In this document: positions 38,335 to 50,387 of the stretch, in pieces | Position numbering within the stretch: position 1 is the stretch's first letter | Layout: every line of letters starts with the position of its first letter | Assembly: GCA_031310005.1 (NCBI GenBank) | Contig: CM062379.1 | Coordinates: 3,968,001-4,032,000 of the forward strand | DNA length: 64,000 nt | Direction: 5' to 3' | DNA from: Dactylellina haptotyla | Lineage: Eukaryota > Ascomycota > Orbiliomycetes > Orbiliales > Orbiliaceae | Position numbers and translations under genes: made by a program | The notes under the pieces: model-generated | What the model was told of the DNA's origin: nothing | What the model saw: only the letters and a program-made list of their open reading frames with translations | Databases searched by the model: none

Positions 38335-39468
38335 TACCGACGCAAAAGTTTTTGAATGTTCCTGCGCGAATATTTCGGATCTCGAGTAGGAGGTACTTCT
38401 TGTTAACCTTTCTCTTTTTTTTGTTATGTCCCTTCCTTTAAAATTTCCGTCGCCCTTTGCCTTATACCCCATCGAGTTTTCGAATTATGTTATTTGTATT
38501 GTCTTGGGTGCGCAACTTATTCTTTCATTGCTAGCACTCCTTTTGCTTTTAAACTTCCAAGGGGAACATTCCGAAGCCCATGGTTTCGAATCTTCCCTCT
38601 TTTTCCTTGATTTCTTCGCGGCCTCTTTTCAAGTGCGCTGTACGATACGCTCTTCTTATATTTGCTTGTCTTCAGCGGGAGTTTCAAGTTACGGATCGCT
38701 TCATTTTATCTGTATTTTTTTTAGATGCTGTTATAAGGGTGAGTACTGGGAACTCACATGGCCCCAAAAGGTCAAAAAGAAAACTCATTCGTTTGGGGAA
38801 CATGGAAAAGCATACGCTGGTTTGGGGGTACATACACCCCCGCTTTTCAAAAATTTACGAGTAAGATGCCATCGCTGGGCGTCGTATTTTTCTACGATTT
38901 TTTATTTATATTTCTTTATACTCTATTCTTTCAAAGCAGAATTTACATTGACAACAGTATATTTCTCTACCTGCCTGTTTTTCCTAATTATCCTTTTTTA
39001 TTTCTTATTTCTTAATATTATTTCTGCTGTACATAGATTGGGGACTTTGATGACGGTTGGAGTCCATGTAAGAGTATACTTAAAGAGGTATAGATGGTTG
39101 CTTATATGATGAAATAAAATGGTTTTGAAATGGGAGCTGAGTAGTTGTAACACATAGAATATCAATGGTTTACAATTGATGCACAATAAACTGAGAGGTT
39201 TTCAAATATGAATAAAGGTAAGAGTTCCGTAAGAATGCGAGTTACATACTCGAAAATTGTTCAGAGGAAGCCGTTGACATCATAACATAAGCAGCTGCGC
39301 GCTTGCAAGCAAATAAGTCAAAGATATACTCGAAAAGTAAAATTATAGGACCCCCATCAAAAATAGCAAGTAGAAAGAGAACTATTCACAACGAATTATA
39401 AGAGAAGGCTGCGAATTACAAGTAAGAACTGTTGGTATCTAGAAAAACTCGGTTCTTCATCCACGATC
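38335..39468. other. Convergent, AT-rich intergenic region
   Basis: 3' flanks of the histidine kinase and the senescence-domain gene. T-rich stretches create hydrophobic-looking open frames (38426-39109) that I do not consider genes. Confidence 0.6.
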
Positions 39469-41309
39469 TTAAAACCAGTTATCATTTGGCTTTTGCTGCG
39501 GTGGCTGTCCCTGGTAGCTATTCGCACGGTTGAAGCCGCTCCAGCTACCGCCATTGGGGTTCTGCTCTTGCGGAGTATACCCTGGCGGCGAGGTCATGGA
39601 ATGCTGTAGTGGATATGGCTGCGGAGTTGTAGGTCGACTCCCGCCTGCCACGCTTCCTTGGGGTACCCACAGCGTTTGCTGGCTCTCGTTTTTCTCAGCG
39701 GGGTATACGATATTTCCGTGAGCGCCATCCGGAGCGGCGACTAATTCACCGCCACCCTTGACTTTTCCGAGGACCATACCCTTAGCGACGGATTTGACGA
39801 CCGCACGGCGGGACACACCAGCCGCATCAACGTACACCAATCCAACATTCTTGACGGACGAGGTGAGTCCGTAAGCCATCTGGCCGGCTTCATCACCGTA
39901 TCTGTGCTTAACAACAGTCGTGGCGGCATTGCTGCCGCTATGGAGCAGGTGCTTGCCTGCCGCATCGATGCCGTCCGCTAGTGTTGAAAAGGCAATCATG
40001 CTCTTGTTCAAAAGACCGGGCTTTGGGGGCGCACGCTTTTGGATTTCATTACCCTCCTTGTCCACTCTTCCGGCCATCTTTGCCCCAATGTTCTGCGCCA
40101 CTTCCTGGACCTTACCTATGGTCTTGGACGAGAATCCGCTGGCTCCCTGAGTGAAGTTGTGGATTTTACGAACTCGCTCGTGGGTAGTCGGAGTGAAGCT
40201 CAGTGGTTCGGCTGCCGGGTTTGTCTTCTGGGTGAACTTTTGGGCGCCGCTCTCCATCGCGGTTGCCGCATATGTTGCCGCTGTAACGATAAACTTGGAG
40301 GCCCAGGCGGCTTTGGAGACGATGGTGGAGCTAGCGTAGGCCGGGTTTTCGGCGGTGCCAAAAATTTCAGCGTGATTTATAGGGCCGACTGGCTTGATAA
40401 TTAAATCGTGAGAGCCGGGTTGTGTGGGGAGAGTGACCTCGACGGGAGCTGTTGCAAATTGTCCTTTGTTAGCGTATATACCGGTATCAACTACACTGTG
40501 ACCACAAAAATTTACACACCTTTGCTTCCAGGTTGCACGCCCTGACTTTCGACGACATTGAAGCCCTCGCTCAGCTCACCAACAATTCTACCGTCCTGCT
40601 CATCGACAAGGACTAGTCTTCCGCCGCCCTGGGGATTGTGGTCCAGGCCGGACATTGTGGGCACTCCTCCATAATTATACTGCTCCCCAGCCATAACCCC
40701 ACTGCCAGGCACATAGCCGCCAGAGGGGCCACCGAGGTCCCTAGAGCTGACGCCTGCTTTCTCTCTTGATCGCGAGGAGGAAGAGGTCTTCTCAGGTTGA
40801 TAATTATAGTATTCACTATTAGCTCCGCCACTGGCTCCATAGCTTGGGGGTCCCGGGCTGATTGATCGCTGTTGAAACTGTTGCTTCGAATCAACCTGCG
40901 TAGGTGGCTTTGCGTTTTCAAGGAAGGAGGTACACTGTGCGAGGATTGTTTCAAAAGTATCCACGTCGTCCTGGTTCCTGTGTTCCTGAAACTCTATACG
41001 AGTAAAACAGTTACCTTGCCCGCCGTCGAGATCGAGGCGTGGGATGAGGTAAGAGCGTGGGTATTGTCGAAAGATCTTGGTAGTGGCGGGGAGGGGCAAA
41101 TCGAGGTTTGGGAGCTGCTGTATGTGTAGGTAAAAGTCCTCCTCTTCGGTGGGCTCTTCGGCGAACGGGTCGACGATTGTGGTGGAGACCATGAGCAGGG
41201 TCAGCGGGGCTGGCACTTCGGTAAGGGGAGTCTCGTTCCCACTGGCGAGGTGGTAGACATTGATGTTGGGGACCTCATAGAGGACCTGAGGCGGGGTTCG
41301 CTGGACCAT
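39469..41309 (-). CDS. Senescence/spartin-like domain protein
   Basis: Two exons (41309-40520, 40448-39469) give 589 residues. The ATG at 41309 opens MVQRTPPQVLYEVPNINVYH. The N-terminal 130 residues are a beta-rich module (LTLLMVSTT.., EEDFYLHIQQLPNL, FTRIEFQEHRNQDDVDTFETIL) resembling the PH-like part of these proteins. A Gly/Ser/Tyr-rich linker follows, then a region containing RLVLVDEQDGRIVGEL. The senescence domain covers about 330-520: Ala/Gly-rich helices (STIVSKAAWASKF, LADGIDAAGKHLLHSGSNAA, AYGLTSSVKNVGLVYVDA). The C-terminus is Pro/Gln/Asn-rich. Plant and animal relatives (ERD7, spartin) act at membranes and lipid droplets; that role here is inference. The architecture is normal for fungal members. 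Confidence 0.82.
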
Positions 41310-42715
41310 CTTGGTGGATTGTTTGGTTTCGTTTATATATCCGAGGTGATGGATGGATGGATATCGAGAGTGTCCTCTGCGAAGAGGGCGGGCGGCCGAG
41401 TTAGCTGGGCGGGTGCGCTGCGGGACAAGCAGACCTCAGCGGGCGTGCAGCGAACAACACAAAACTCACCCGCAAGTTGACTATCGTGAAGGACTGGAGA
41501 CGGTACGTATACAGCAACAGCGGGCGAGGTTGCTGTTGCGATGATTGAATTAATGCGATACGATGGATAGATAGAATAAACAGGAGGAAGAAGAGCAGGA
41601 TGCAGAAGAAGCGGATGCAGAAAAGAGGGAAATCACACTACGTCCGAAGCAGAACGGACGCTGTCTAACAGTAGCAGCCGCAGCAGGAGGGGGAGCTTGA
41701 ATCGAGGGGTAAGAGATGCTTTAAATATCACACGTGCTAGGAACCAGCTAGTTAAACTCTCCCAATCTACAGCCAGGATTGGCTCGATCTATCTCCGCCT
41801 CTCAGGACCCCAGAGTGAGACGGTGTGCCTTTTTTGTTTTATTTTTTTTTAAATTCTTTCCCTTTCGCCTTTCGCTTTCTCGTCCTGACGGTGCTGTCGA
41901 GAGGTGGTGGTGGTCCCAAATTTCAGGTCGGGTGCATGGGTCCAGCCGGGCGCCAACCAGGGCAGCCAATCACAAGGGAGGCCCACCTGCTCGCCTTCTC
42001 GCTCCTGCTGCCGTTCACCTTCTCAGCTGGCGGGTTGACCCTGTCCTAGCATCGACGAGGTGCGCTCACAGGCCTGGCCGGTATACTGTGCGCTTGGTGG
42101 GGAAGATTCAAAGGGGCAGCATTGCGTAGACGCCACAGAGCTATACGTATGCCGTATTAAGTTTCTCAATCTGAAAAACTGACCTTTCGAGTACCCCATC
42201 CTCAAACCACATCACCTTCGGGCATTTGCGCAAATTTCGCAGGAATTAATTTCTGTATCCTGATGATGATGTACTGTGTCGATGAGTGTTTGCGTCGGAA
42301 CGGTTTGCCACATCGAGAAAGGATTGATGGCAAGCGTGGCTGATGCTTCCCGCCAAGTTCTAGACATGTGGCGATGCAACGACGACAAACTCTTAGGCGG
42401 ATTTGCACATTCGGGGTCGCCAGTCCCCTCAGCTACTTCTCACTTGAGCTTATGACATAATGCAGCAGTAGTCGATTATTATCGTATTTTACATTTTCAC
42501 ATGCCTAAAAATACAGTTTGATTTCTTTACTATACGTCAGACAGAAAAGGCATCGATATATAGCAATTCTCGTTGCATGTTTTTGTCCCTCGAGAAATGA
42601 GCGGCATCCTAAGCGCCTGCCAACAGTTTGATATTCGTAAGCCTGTTGCGCCATTTCATTTCATAGCTAAGGGCACCAGATATATAAACGGTGCTCAGGC
42701 CGTCTGATATCTCGG
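41310..42715. other. Intergenic, no gene seen
   Basis: Upstream region of the senescence-domain gene and 3' flank of the esterase gene. The first 450 nt are GA/GC-rich leader-like sequence. The remainder has no recognisable coding content. Confidence 0.5.
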
Positions 42716-43846
42716 TTACAAGACTGCCGCCAGCTTTTTGGCGACCTGGTTGTGGACCCAGTGCGTCGGGTGCAAGCTGTTGAGCCAGAAGTATTCATCT
42801 ACGGGGTAGGTGCATTCAGGAGCAAATGTGTCCCATTCAGGAGTTCCACTGTTTGATTTAAACGGTTAGCATGCATAAGGAAAAAAAAAGTAAATATTCT
42901 CTACTTTAAAACCCCGCACTCACTTTTGGTAGGAATCGCAGTATCCGGTAACATTCTTGAAATCCCACTCCGCTGTCTCTGGGTGGTCAAGGATGTAGTT
43001 GAAGATGCTGGCGCTATCGAACACCCATGTCGAGGTTCCCCTGTGCTCTTTCTCAAAGTTGGCAACCCTCGTCACCAACTTATCGTTGAAGTCCTTCAAC
43101 ATCATCTTCTCTGTGCTTGTCGACCAGTCGCCTTGGCCAAGCATCAGTGGAGATCGATCAACCGGTGGAACGTTGATGAAAACGAAGTTTCTAGCACCGG
43201 CGTCGTAGAGGGATCCCATATTAAGGAAGTACTCGTCCATCAAGACATCGTGGAAAGTGGTGTTTTGGTACCACCACGAGTTGCCGATGTCGTTGATTCC
43301 AATCCAGGTGAGGAACAGAGAGGTGTCGGACTTCCATCGCGGGAACGGGGAGTGAGCGCTCCTGTCCGGTGGAGTGCTCAAGTACGGGAGAAATAGGTCT
43401 TGTACCTGTTGCTTGAGAGACAAGACGTCGTCGCGCCACGGTGTGACGAGAGCTGAGTCAATTGTAGCACCACCGTATGCCAGATTCCATGTCTGGAGGA
43501 GAGAGGAATTGTAGGTGAATGTCAAATAGTCGACCCAGTTAGGACCGTTGGCGGAGTTCCAACCGGGGAATGGAGGGTTGCCCATTGGGTTTTCCGGTGT
43601 CGGTAAGGGCGAGCCATTGGTCATGTTGAAGCCAGTGCTAGTGTATGAGTCGCCGCTGCATAAAAGTTATTAGCATTCTCTCGCGAGAATCTCTTAAAAG
43701 TCATGCTAAACTCACAAGACGAAGAGGTATTTGATCCTATCGAATCCGTTGTAGTGTCTACCGAAAACTCTCTTCTCCAATGCCGGCGCAGCATTTGCTA
43801 GAGTCGCGAGGCCAGCAAAGGCCGCGAAAGCGAGTGTCGACTTCAT
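42716..43846 (-). CDS. Secreted SGNH/GDSL esterase (CE16-like)
   Basis: Three exons (43846-43716, 43655-42924, 42848-42716) give 331 residues. The signal peptide MKSTLAFAAFAGLATLANAA is followed by a Lys-Arg site (ALEKR) that could be Kex2-processed. The first splice creates the block I nucleophile motif FVFGDSYTSTGF (Ser about 47). Block III is present as LTWIGINDIGNSWW, and block V Asp/His lies in WLNSLHPTHWVHN near the end, read through the last splice. The GPNWVDYLTF and AYGGATID motifs fit carbohydrate esterase family 16, whose members remove acetyl groups from xylo-oligosaccharides or similar substrates. Several NxS/T sequons (NMT, NSS, NTT, NVT) support secretion. The exact substrate cannot be told. 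Confidence 0.9.
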
Positions 43847-45391
43847 CTTGGTACACGTTTTTAAAACGTTCAAGATCAAAATTGTTCAAAGAACGACTAA
43901 TTTTTGCTGATAACCCTATTAAAATCGACAAGATACCGACTTCCGACCTGCAGGAAAACTCTAGCTAGGAGGAAATCAAGAAACTTTAGGAACACATTGG
44001 CAACGGGAGAGGACGATCCCAATCGTTTAAATAATTCTTGGTCCGTGGGCACCTAGATCGCTCCAAGGAAGGGGGATGCTGGAACATATGCTTCGAGCCT
44101 GTATGGAAAGCTTAATAGTTATTCCGGGTGTACCTTGAAGGTACCTACATGAGGAAGCACCATCGGCAGCGAGCTAGGGTGTCGTCTTTCTGGGGAGCGC
44201 GAGAAGGAAATGGGATATCAGGGCTCAGGATTTCGACCAGGACCCCGCAGACGTAGAATAGTTGGAACAGATTCGATCGAAGATTCTGCGCGTTTTTCGT
44301 TCCTGGATTGCGTACATACATTGATGTAGCATTCGACAGGGCTAGGATGCGCCGGCCCAGTGGCCGGTGGTCAAGCTAGTATATCAGTGGAACCAATGCC
44401 TCCGAGGAAAAAAAAAAAAGGACATGCTCGAGAGCAGTGTCGCAATTGATCAAGAAAGATTTAAGTATCCAGGTATCCTAGGCATATTAGAATTCGCATC
44501 AAGCCCAGTTGGGATCAAAATGCACAGAATATTGTCCACAGTGGTGTATTTTGGCTGCAGGTTTCGGCCCGAATATGGCTGTCTGCCGGGGTTTTAGCCT
44601 GACTTTTGCATCGTAATGATATAATAATATTATCAAGATGTTGGCTTTTGGGGTATTATATTCAATATAGGCTGAGACCCCTGTCCGTCGTCCCATGTCG
44701 TTCCGGGGTCAGTATTTGCCAGCATTCGGCGAAATTCGATCCGCGAGGTAGACGCCACAAAAAATGCCACCTAGTGGGACCAGAGAGTACATTGACTTTA
44801 ACTCTTTCGAACAAAGATAGCTTTCAATCAAACCTTTAGAAGATATTGCGCTCATCCGCTTCGAGTAGATGGTAGGTGCATGGTTCTGCGCACCAAGAAC
44901 GTAAGAGCGGGTAATCAGTGCACTCAAGCGACAAAAACCAAAGCTTATACTTAGACCCTGTTGATACTATTTTACAATAGGATACACGATCCACGATGGA
45001 TAGTGCCATCTATCGGTGCCGTTACAGCACCTCGCTCCGTCGAAACCAAGGCATGGACTGTGTTGGAGTTGTGGTCTTGCCCGTTTGGGCTTTGCTGTTC
45101 CCCCACAATCAGAGTCCGCGTTCCGGCACAAGGGCGAGCTCCGGCTGGCCGATTGCAGCCGACCTCTCCACAATCCTCCTGGCCAACTCGGCATGTGAAA
45201 TCAGCCAACCCCAGTCGATATAATCATAAGATCCCGATTTGCAGGCAGCTCCATCACCTCGAACCAGGGACTTGAAATTTCCTCCGATCTATCCAGTGTA
45301 CGATTTCCATAGCACTATCATTCTCTAATTCCCCAGGAACTCGGTGTCGATACCATCCGAATTTTAGATTCATAGATTCAGAACAGTTCCA
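43847..45391. promoter_or_regulatory. Divergent intergenic region
   Basis: 1.5 kb between the divergent start codons of the esterase and the acyl-CoA dehydrogenase. It includes an A run at 44409-44420. No gene seen; a pseudo B-box-like GGTTCGAG on the minus strand near 45263 lacks a tRNA fold. Confidence 0.5.
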
Positions 45392-47016
45392 ATGGCTTCT
45401 TCACTACGAGCTTTGCGCCCTGCGCTTTCGACCTTATCCCGAGCATCGAGAACCGCTGCTGTTCGCCAGTTCTCACCGGCGGTTACACTAAACGCTGGCA
45501 GGCAGATACGGTATTTTCTCTGCTACATTTCGATAGTGGTATACACTGTACTGACAAACCCTAATGTTAGGTCCTTCTCCGAAGATGTCCACCACTCGCC
45601 CGTTCTTACCCTCAGCGAAGAGGAAAGCATGCTCAAGGAGGCTGTTTCCAAATTCTCCAACGATGTTATCCTCCCGAAAGTCCGGGACATGGATGAATCA
45701 GAGACAATGGACAAGTCTATTCTCGAGGGCCTGTTCGAGCAGGGACTTATGGGTGTTGAAATCGAAGAGGAATTCGGTGGTAGTGGTATGAGCTTTACCG
45801 CTGCGATTGTAGCAATCGAGGAATTGGCGAGAGTTGACCCCAGCGTATGCTCCCAATCACCTAGTTATCCCCTGTTAGGGCTATGATCAGTATGGGCTAA
45901 CCAGTTTACGTGCAGGTCTCGGTATTGTGTGATGTTCACGTACGTTACAGCGAGAGCCACCAATCTAACATTTTTAGCTTCAAAATTCTAACTCTAGTAT
46001 ACAGAATACACTCGTCGTCCAGGCTTTCAGGAAATGGGGTAGCAAGGCTCTCAAGGAGAAGTATCTCCCACGGTTGGCTACCGCGAGCTGCGGTACGAGT
46101 TCACCGGATCAACAAGTCCTTTCAGGTGTATGCTGATTTTAATCTCTAGGTTCCTTCTGTCTCTCCGAACCTGCATCCGGCTCTGATGCCTTTGCTCTTC
46201 AAACCAAAGCCGTCAAGAAGGGCGATGGTTACGTCATCAACGGTTCCAAGATGTGGATCACAAACGCTATGGAATCTGAAATCTTTATCATCTTTGCCAA
46301 CTTGAACCCGGATGTTGGCTACAAGGGCATTACTGCATTCATCGCCGAGAAGGATTTCCCCGGTTTCTCGATAGCAAAGAAGGAGAAGAAGCTGGGTATC
46401 AGGGCCAGCTCTACTTGTGTATTGAACTTTGACGACCTGTATATCCCAAAGGAAAATCTGTTGGGTGAAGAAGGACAGGGATACAAGTACGCAATCGGGC
46501 TCTTGAACGAGGGCAGAATTGGTATCGGTGCCCAGATGACGGGGTTGGCCTTGGGCGCCTGGGAAAACGCGGTCAAGTACTGCTGGAACGAGAGAAAGCA
46601 GTTCGGACGCTTAATCGGTGAGAACCAGGGTATGAGGTTTCAATTCGCACAAGCCAGAATGGAAATCGAAGCCGCGAGGGCATTGGTCTACAACGCTGCT
46701 AGGACGAAGGCTAGCGGAGCGAATTTTGTGATGGAGGCGGCCATGGCTAAGCTCTACGCTTCACAGGTCGCGGGGAGGGTTTCCGGCCAGGCTGTCGAGT
46801 GGATGGGAGGCATGGGATTCGTGAGAGAAGGGCTGGCCGAGAAGTACTGGCGAGACAGCAAGATTGGTGCCATCTACGAAGGAGTAAGTTCTGATCCCGG
46901 ATCCCCAATATTGAGAATAACACTAGCAACGGATATAATGCTAATATTTAATACAGACAAGCAACATCCAGTTAGAGACGATTTCCAAGATGCTCCAGAA
47001 GGAGTACACCAACTAG
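45392..47016 (+). CDS. Short/branched-chain acyl-CoA dehydrogenase, mitochondrial
   Basis: FAD enzyme that forms 2-enoyl-CoA in mitochondrial beta-oxidation or isoleucine breakdown. Six exons (45392-45510, 45571-45844, 45916-45939, 46005-46092, 46150-46883, 46957-47016) give 432 residues, the same length as animal ACADSB. The N-terminus (MASSLRALRPALSTLSRASR) is a good mitochondrial presequence. The third exon is only 24 nt (VSVLCDVH) and is needed for frame. FAD-binding signatures CLSEPASGSDAFA and MWITNAMESE are intact, as are LLNEGRIGIGAQMTGLALGA and QAVEWMGGMGFVREG. The catalytic base is the Glu of GAIYEGTSNIQLETI, read across the last splice, as in ACADS/ACADSB. Electrons would pass to ETF. 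Distinction from butyryl-CoA dehydrogenase is not certain. Confidence 0.93.
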
Positions 47017-48153
47017 ACCTGGGTGATACGCCACGGGGTTAAAGTATAGTATAAATGATGACATCCCACATATATGCACGCACAAATATATACGTAGAAC
47101 CTGCCGAGAAATCAAAATTTCCATCTTTCCAACACAGCCTGTACGATACCATATTATGATCAGTGCACTGGGATCTGAAGATCTTGTGCAAGAAATTTTC
47201 AACTGTTTTGACTTTGATGCCTTACAATGTCCATAATCATAAATAATACGTTTCGTAGCCGCCTCCTTCCGGATCCGGAGCTGGAGCTGAAGGGGCAACG
47301 ACGGGCGAAAGCGGTTTGGCGTCGCACACACAGCTGCACCCGAGACGACGAGAGAAAAAGGCCGCAGATTGTTGCATTGCCTTGGCAGCCAGATTATGCA
47401 GGTTCCAAGTGCAAGTTGCGAGCTGCTGCTTGGACGGATCGAAAATTTCTGCGAGTGACGGCGGACAGCTGCATCTGGCCGAGGTGGTTTGATCCAGCTC
47501 TCGTACGCGGTGGTGCTCCGTCCCATCGCCAAAATCTCACATCCACGGAGAGACACACAGAGAGAGACCGAGAGAGACAGAGCGCGCGATTTATACCGTT
47601 CGTGCTGACGATGATCTGGGCGTCCGGTCTGAATATAGCGCCCACGCGAGGCCGCCTCGGATTCCAGATACGGCATCGAGCTCGGTCTCGAGCTCGTGGA
47701 CTTATAAAATAGATGGCCCTCCCGTCGTCCCGGCGAGCAGTTTAGCCAGATTAGCCCGCATCCCGGTTGCTGCCCAGCTCGCTCGCTTCAGCTCGATCAC
47801 TCCAATCAACCAATCGAGATATCTGGGACCCGGCCAGGCCTGGCGGACCTCTGCGCACTCTGTTGCACGTTGGCGGTGGTGGTTGTTGTGGTGGTGGTGG
47901 TGGTGGTGCTAGCCCAACCAGCTCGAGCTGGGATCCGCTCGACCATTGCATTTCACCGCACATTCCCGCCTACATTTCCCTCCTCCTCCTCTTTCCCTCC
48001 TCCTTCTCCTCACCATCCTTCTCAATCATCTCCATCCATCGCCTTCCCTCCTCCTTCTCGCTCTTCTCCCCACTCCGCCGTCCATTGACCTCGCATGTGT
48101 TCCTGAGCGTCCGGCCTCCATCGACAGTACTACCCGCCCCGTGCAACGCAAAC
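47017..48153. promoter_or_regulatory. Intergenic region with GGT/TGG repeat
   Basis: 3' flank of the dehydrogenase and promoter/leader of the next gene. Contains a GT/GGT repeat (47871-47908) and, from 47970, a long CT-rich stretch leading to the start codon, typical of a fungal 5' leader. Confidence 0.55.
47871..47908. repeat. GGT/TGG microsatellite
   Basis: Imperfect GGT repeat about 250 nt upstream of the Ser/Thr-rich membrane protein start codon. Confidence 0.75.
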
Positions 48154-49695
48154 ATGGTTCGGCTGAGCATCCGCAGCACCGTCGCCCCGGTGCTGCTCTT
48201 CCTCGCCGCGGTTCAGGCCATTCCGGCCATCCACCCAAGGCAGGATCCCGCGACGACGACTTCGACTGATATTGCAAGCACCAGTACGTGTAAACCCCCC
48301 ACGATTGCAATTGGCGGTCCTCCGTCGCCTACTGAATTTCCCGGCAGGCTCTGTGGGAGAAATATTTGGGGGTAGCTGCATGAAAGGGAAGGGAAAAAAA
48401 AAAGCTAATATGTGGCGTAATATTCAGCTGGCACGGACCTTGCCACCTCAACCACGGACACAGCTGCGATCCCCAGCGAGACGGCCACCAGCTCCGACGC
48501 CTCTTCCACCACTACCGATGCAACAGGCACCGACGGCACCCTGGCCGAGACCACCTCTGCTACCTCCACCGACGCTTCTGCCACTCAATCGTCAACCACT
48601 GGCTCTGCTACCCCTTCAGCATGGATCTCTGTCAACGAAACCGATGGTCGAATCTCAACCATCATCCCCTCCGTATCCACTGAAACCAACGGTGGTACTT
48701 CTACCGTGAACCTTCCGGATCCAAATCATACCGGCGCCATCAGCTCTGGAGATGGGGAACCTGCGTCCTTCCTCCCTACCTGTGACTCAAGCAAATACCA
48801 AGGAGGCGGCAAGTACGCGCCGTTCTGTCTGCCGGTGAACGAAACACACTTGTACTTGAAGGAAACGTATGTCCTATATAATCATGATTTCCAGACTTTT
48901 CGATGACCTGCTAACATGTGCGTGAAACATGCAGGTACTATGTCACTTGGGATCCTACCTACTGGGGCGAGGAGAACCTCAATAACACCGTTGAGATCAC
49001 CGCGAACTATCTCGAAGACCCAACCAATCCAGAAAAGGGCCGCGTTGCTTTCGATGTATGCAGTCCCCGTTCTCAGCGTATTCTGTGACATATCACTAAC
49101 ATTTTATGTGTGTAATTACTAGTCCGGCGTGACCCTCAATAGCATCGGCTTCATCACCTTTTACGTCGACCCAGCCAAGTACACAGACGGCGCCATCATC
49201 CACTGGACCATGAAGCGTGTCGGTGCCCTCGCGAACACGGAAAAGTCTTTCCGTTCCGGTCCGTGGGTACAGATTTCCAACGAACCGATCGTGCATCCGC
49301 AACCTTCCGAACGGCCACCTGTCTCAACTCTCGGGTTGGCCGTCGGCTTGCCCCTGGCCGTCCTATTCATTGTTGGCGTCCTCGCCTTCCTCCACTTTGC
49401 CAACAAGGGTAAGCGATCCATCGGTGGTATCGTCATCCCCTCGATGCGTCGTAGGAGACAGGAAGGCGGGTACGTTTCTCGACGAGCGAGAGGAGAAAGA
49501 GGCGCTCGACCACCAGGATATAGAGACGACATGGACACGAAGGCTGCCGCTTGGGAGATGGGAAACATGAGCCCGGACACCCCAAGACAAACCGGACCAT
49601 ATCATGACGAACCCACTAGCCCACCTGGCGTCAGAGCCAGAAGCGCAGAGAGCCTGCCCCCGAACCCATTCAGCGATCGATACGAGGGCAGGTGA
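48154..49695 (+). CDS. Ser/Thr-rich single-pass membrane protein
   Basis: Four exons (48154-48283, 48428-48866, 48935-49055, 49123-49695) give 420 residues. The signal peptide (RSTVAPVLLFLAAVQAIPA) is followed by a likely Kex2-type site (HPRQD). A Ser/Thr/Ala-rich, probably heavily O-mannosylated stretch spans about 30-120. A folded ectodomain with conserved-looking aromatic motifs follows (YVTWDPTYWGEENLNNTVEI, IGFITFYVDPAKYTDGAIIH, TMKRVG) and two cysteines (FLPTCDSSKY, YAPFCLPVNE). One transmembrane helix (LAVGLPLAVLFIVGVLAFLHFA) leads to an Arg-rich, Pro-rich cytoplasmic tail of about 100 residues. I recognise the general layout of a fungal surface protein but not a functional family. Confidence 0.85.
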
Positions 49696-50387
49696 ACTGT
49701 ATTTCCTTGATTATTTTAACAATAAGTTAAAAATTTAGGAGGATTATGACACGGAATGATAATTAAAAATACTGGTGCACGTTGGTAAGAATATATTCGT
49801 ATATATTTACATAGTTGGTAGCGAGGGCGGGGATGGGATCACACGAACGAAATGAAACAGGGCAGCACGAATCTCGATTTGTATATCACCAATAGTTTTC
49901 CTTTTTATCTAGTGCTTCTGTGAGCGGTCTAGTTCGACCGAGGACGATTTTATTTTTTCTCTCAAGTATGGGATACCGTCATTAGATACCCCATTGGATT
50001 TCTATTCTCTTTCCTTTAACACGTTGTTTCTATGCTATTGCAATATTGATAAGCAGGCGAATCTATAATTATAATCGCGCTTGGATGCAAAATGCCGATT
50101 GATATTAAAATAAAGTCTCTGTTAAGACCTATGGCTCGTAAATATATATGTTTTGGTTATCTCATTCCATACGTAAATCTATATTCCCAATGTCTGGAAC
50201 TTGCTTGGTTCGTCTATATAGAAATACAGGGTATATATGATACAGATCTTCAAAAATGCAAAATATCGCCTACCATCAGAAAGAAAAAAATACTCTAGAT
50301 GTGTACAAGAAATCCAGCAGCACCTTATAAAGTATTATACCGAACAAAAAAATATATTGAAGGGAATATGCAGTTGAAGCCTGTGGC
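49696..50387. other. Convergent AT-rich intergenic region
   Basis: AT-rich 3' flanks of two converging genes. No gene seen. Confidence 0.55.

Noticed and set aside
38426-39109. 227-codon apparent membrane protein
   Set aside because: T-rich 3' flank gives hydrophobic codons by chance; no splice or family support.
45241-45275. Possible minus-strand tRNA (GGTTCGAG B-box-like)
   Set aside because: No A-box, acceptor stem or T-stem pairing could be found.
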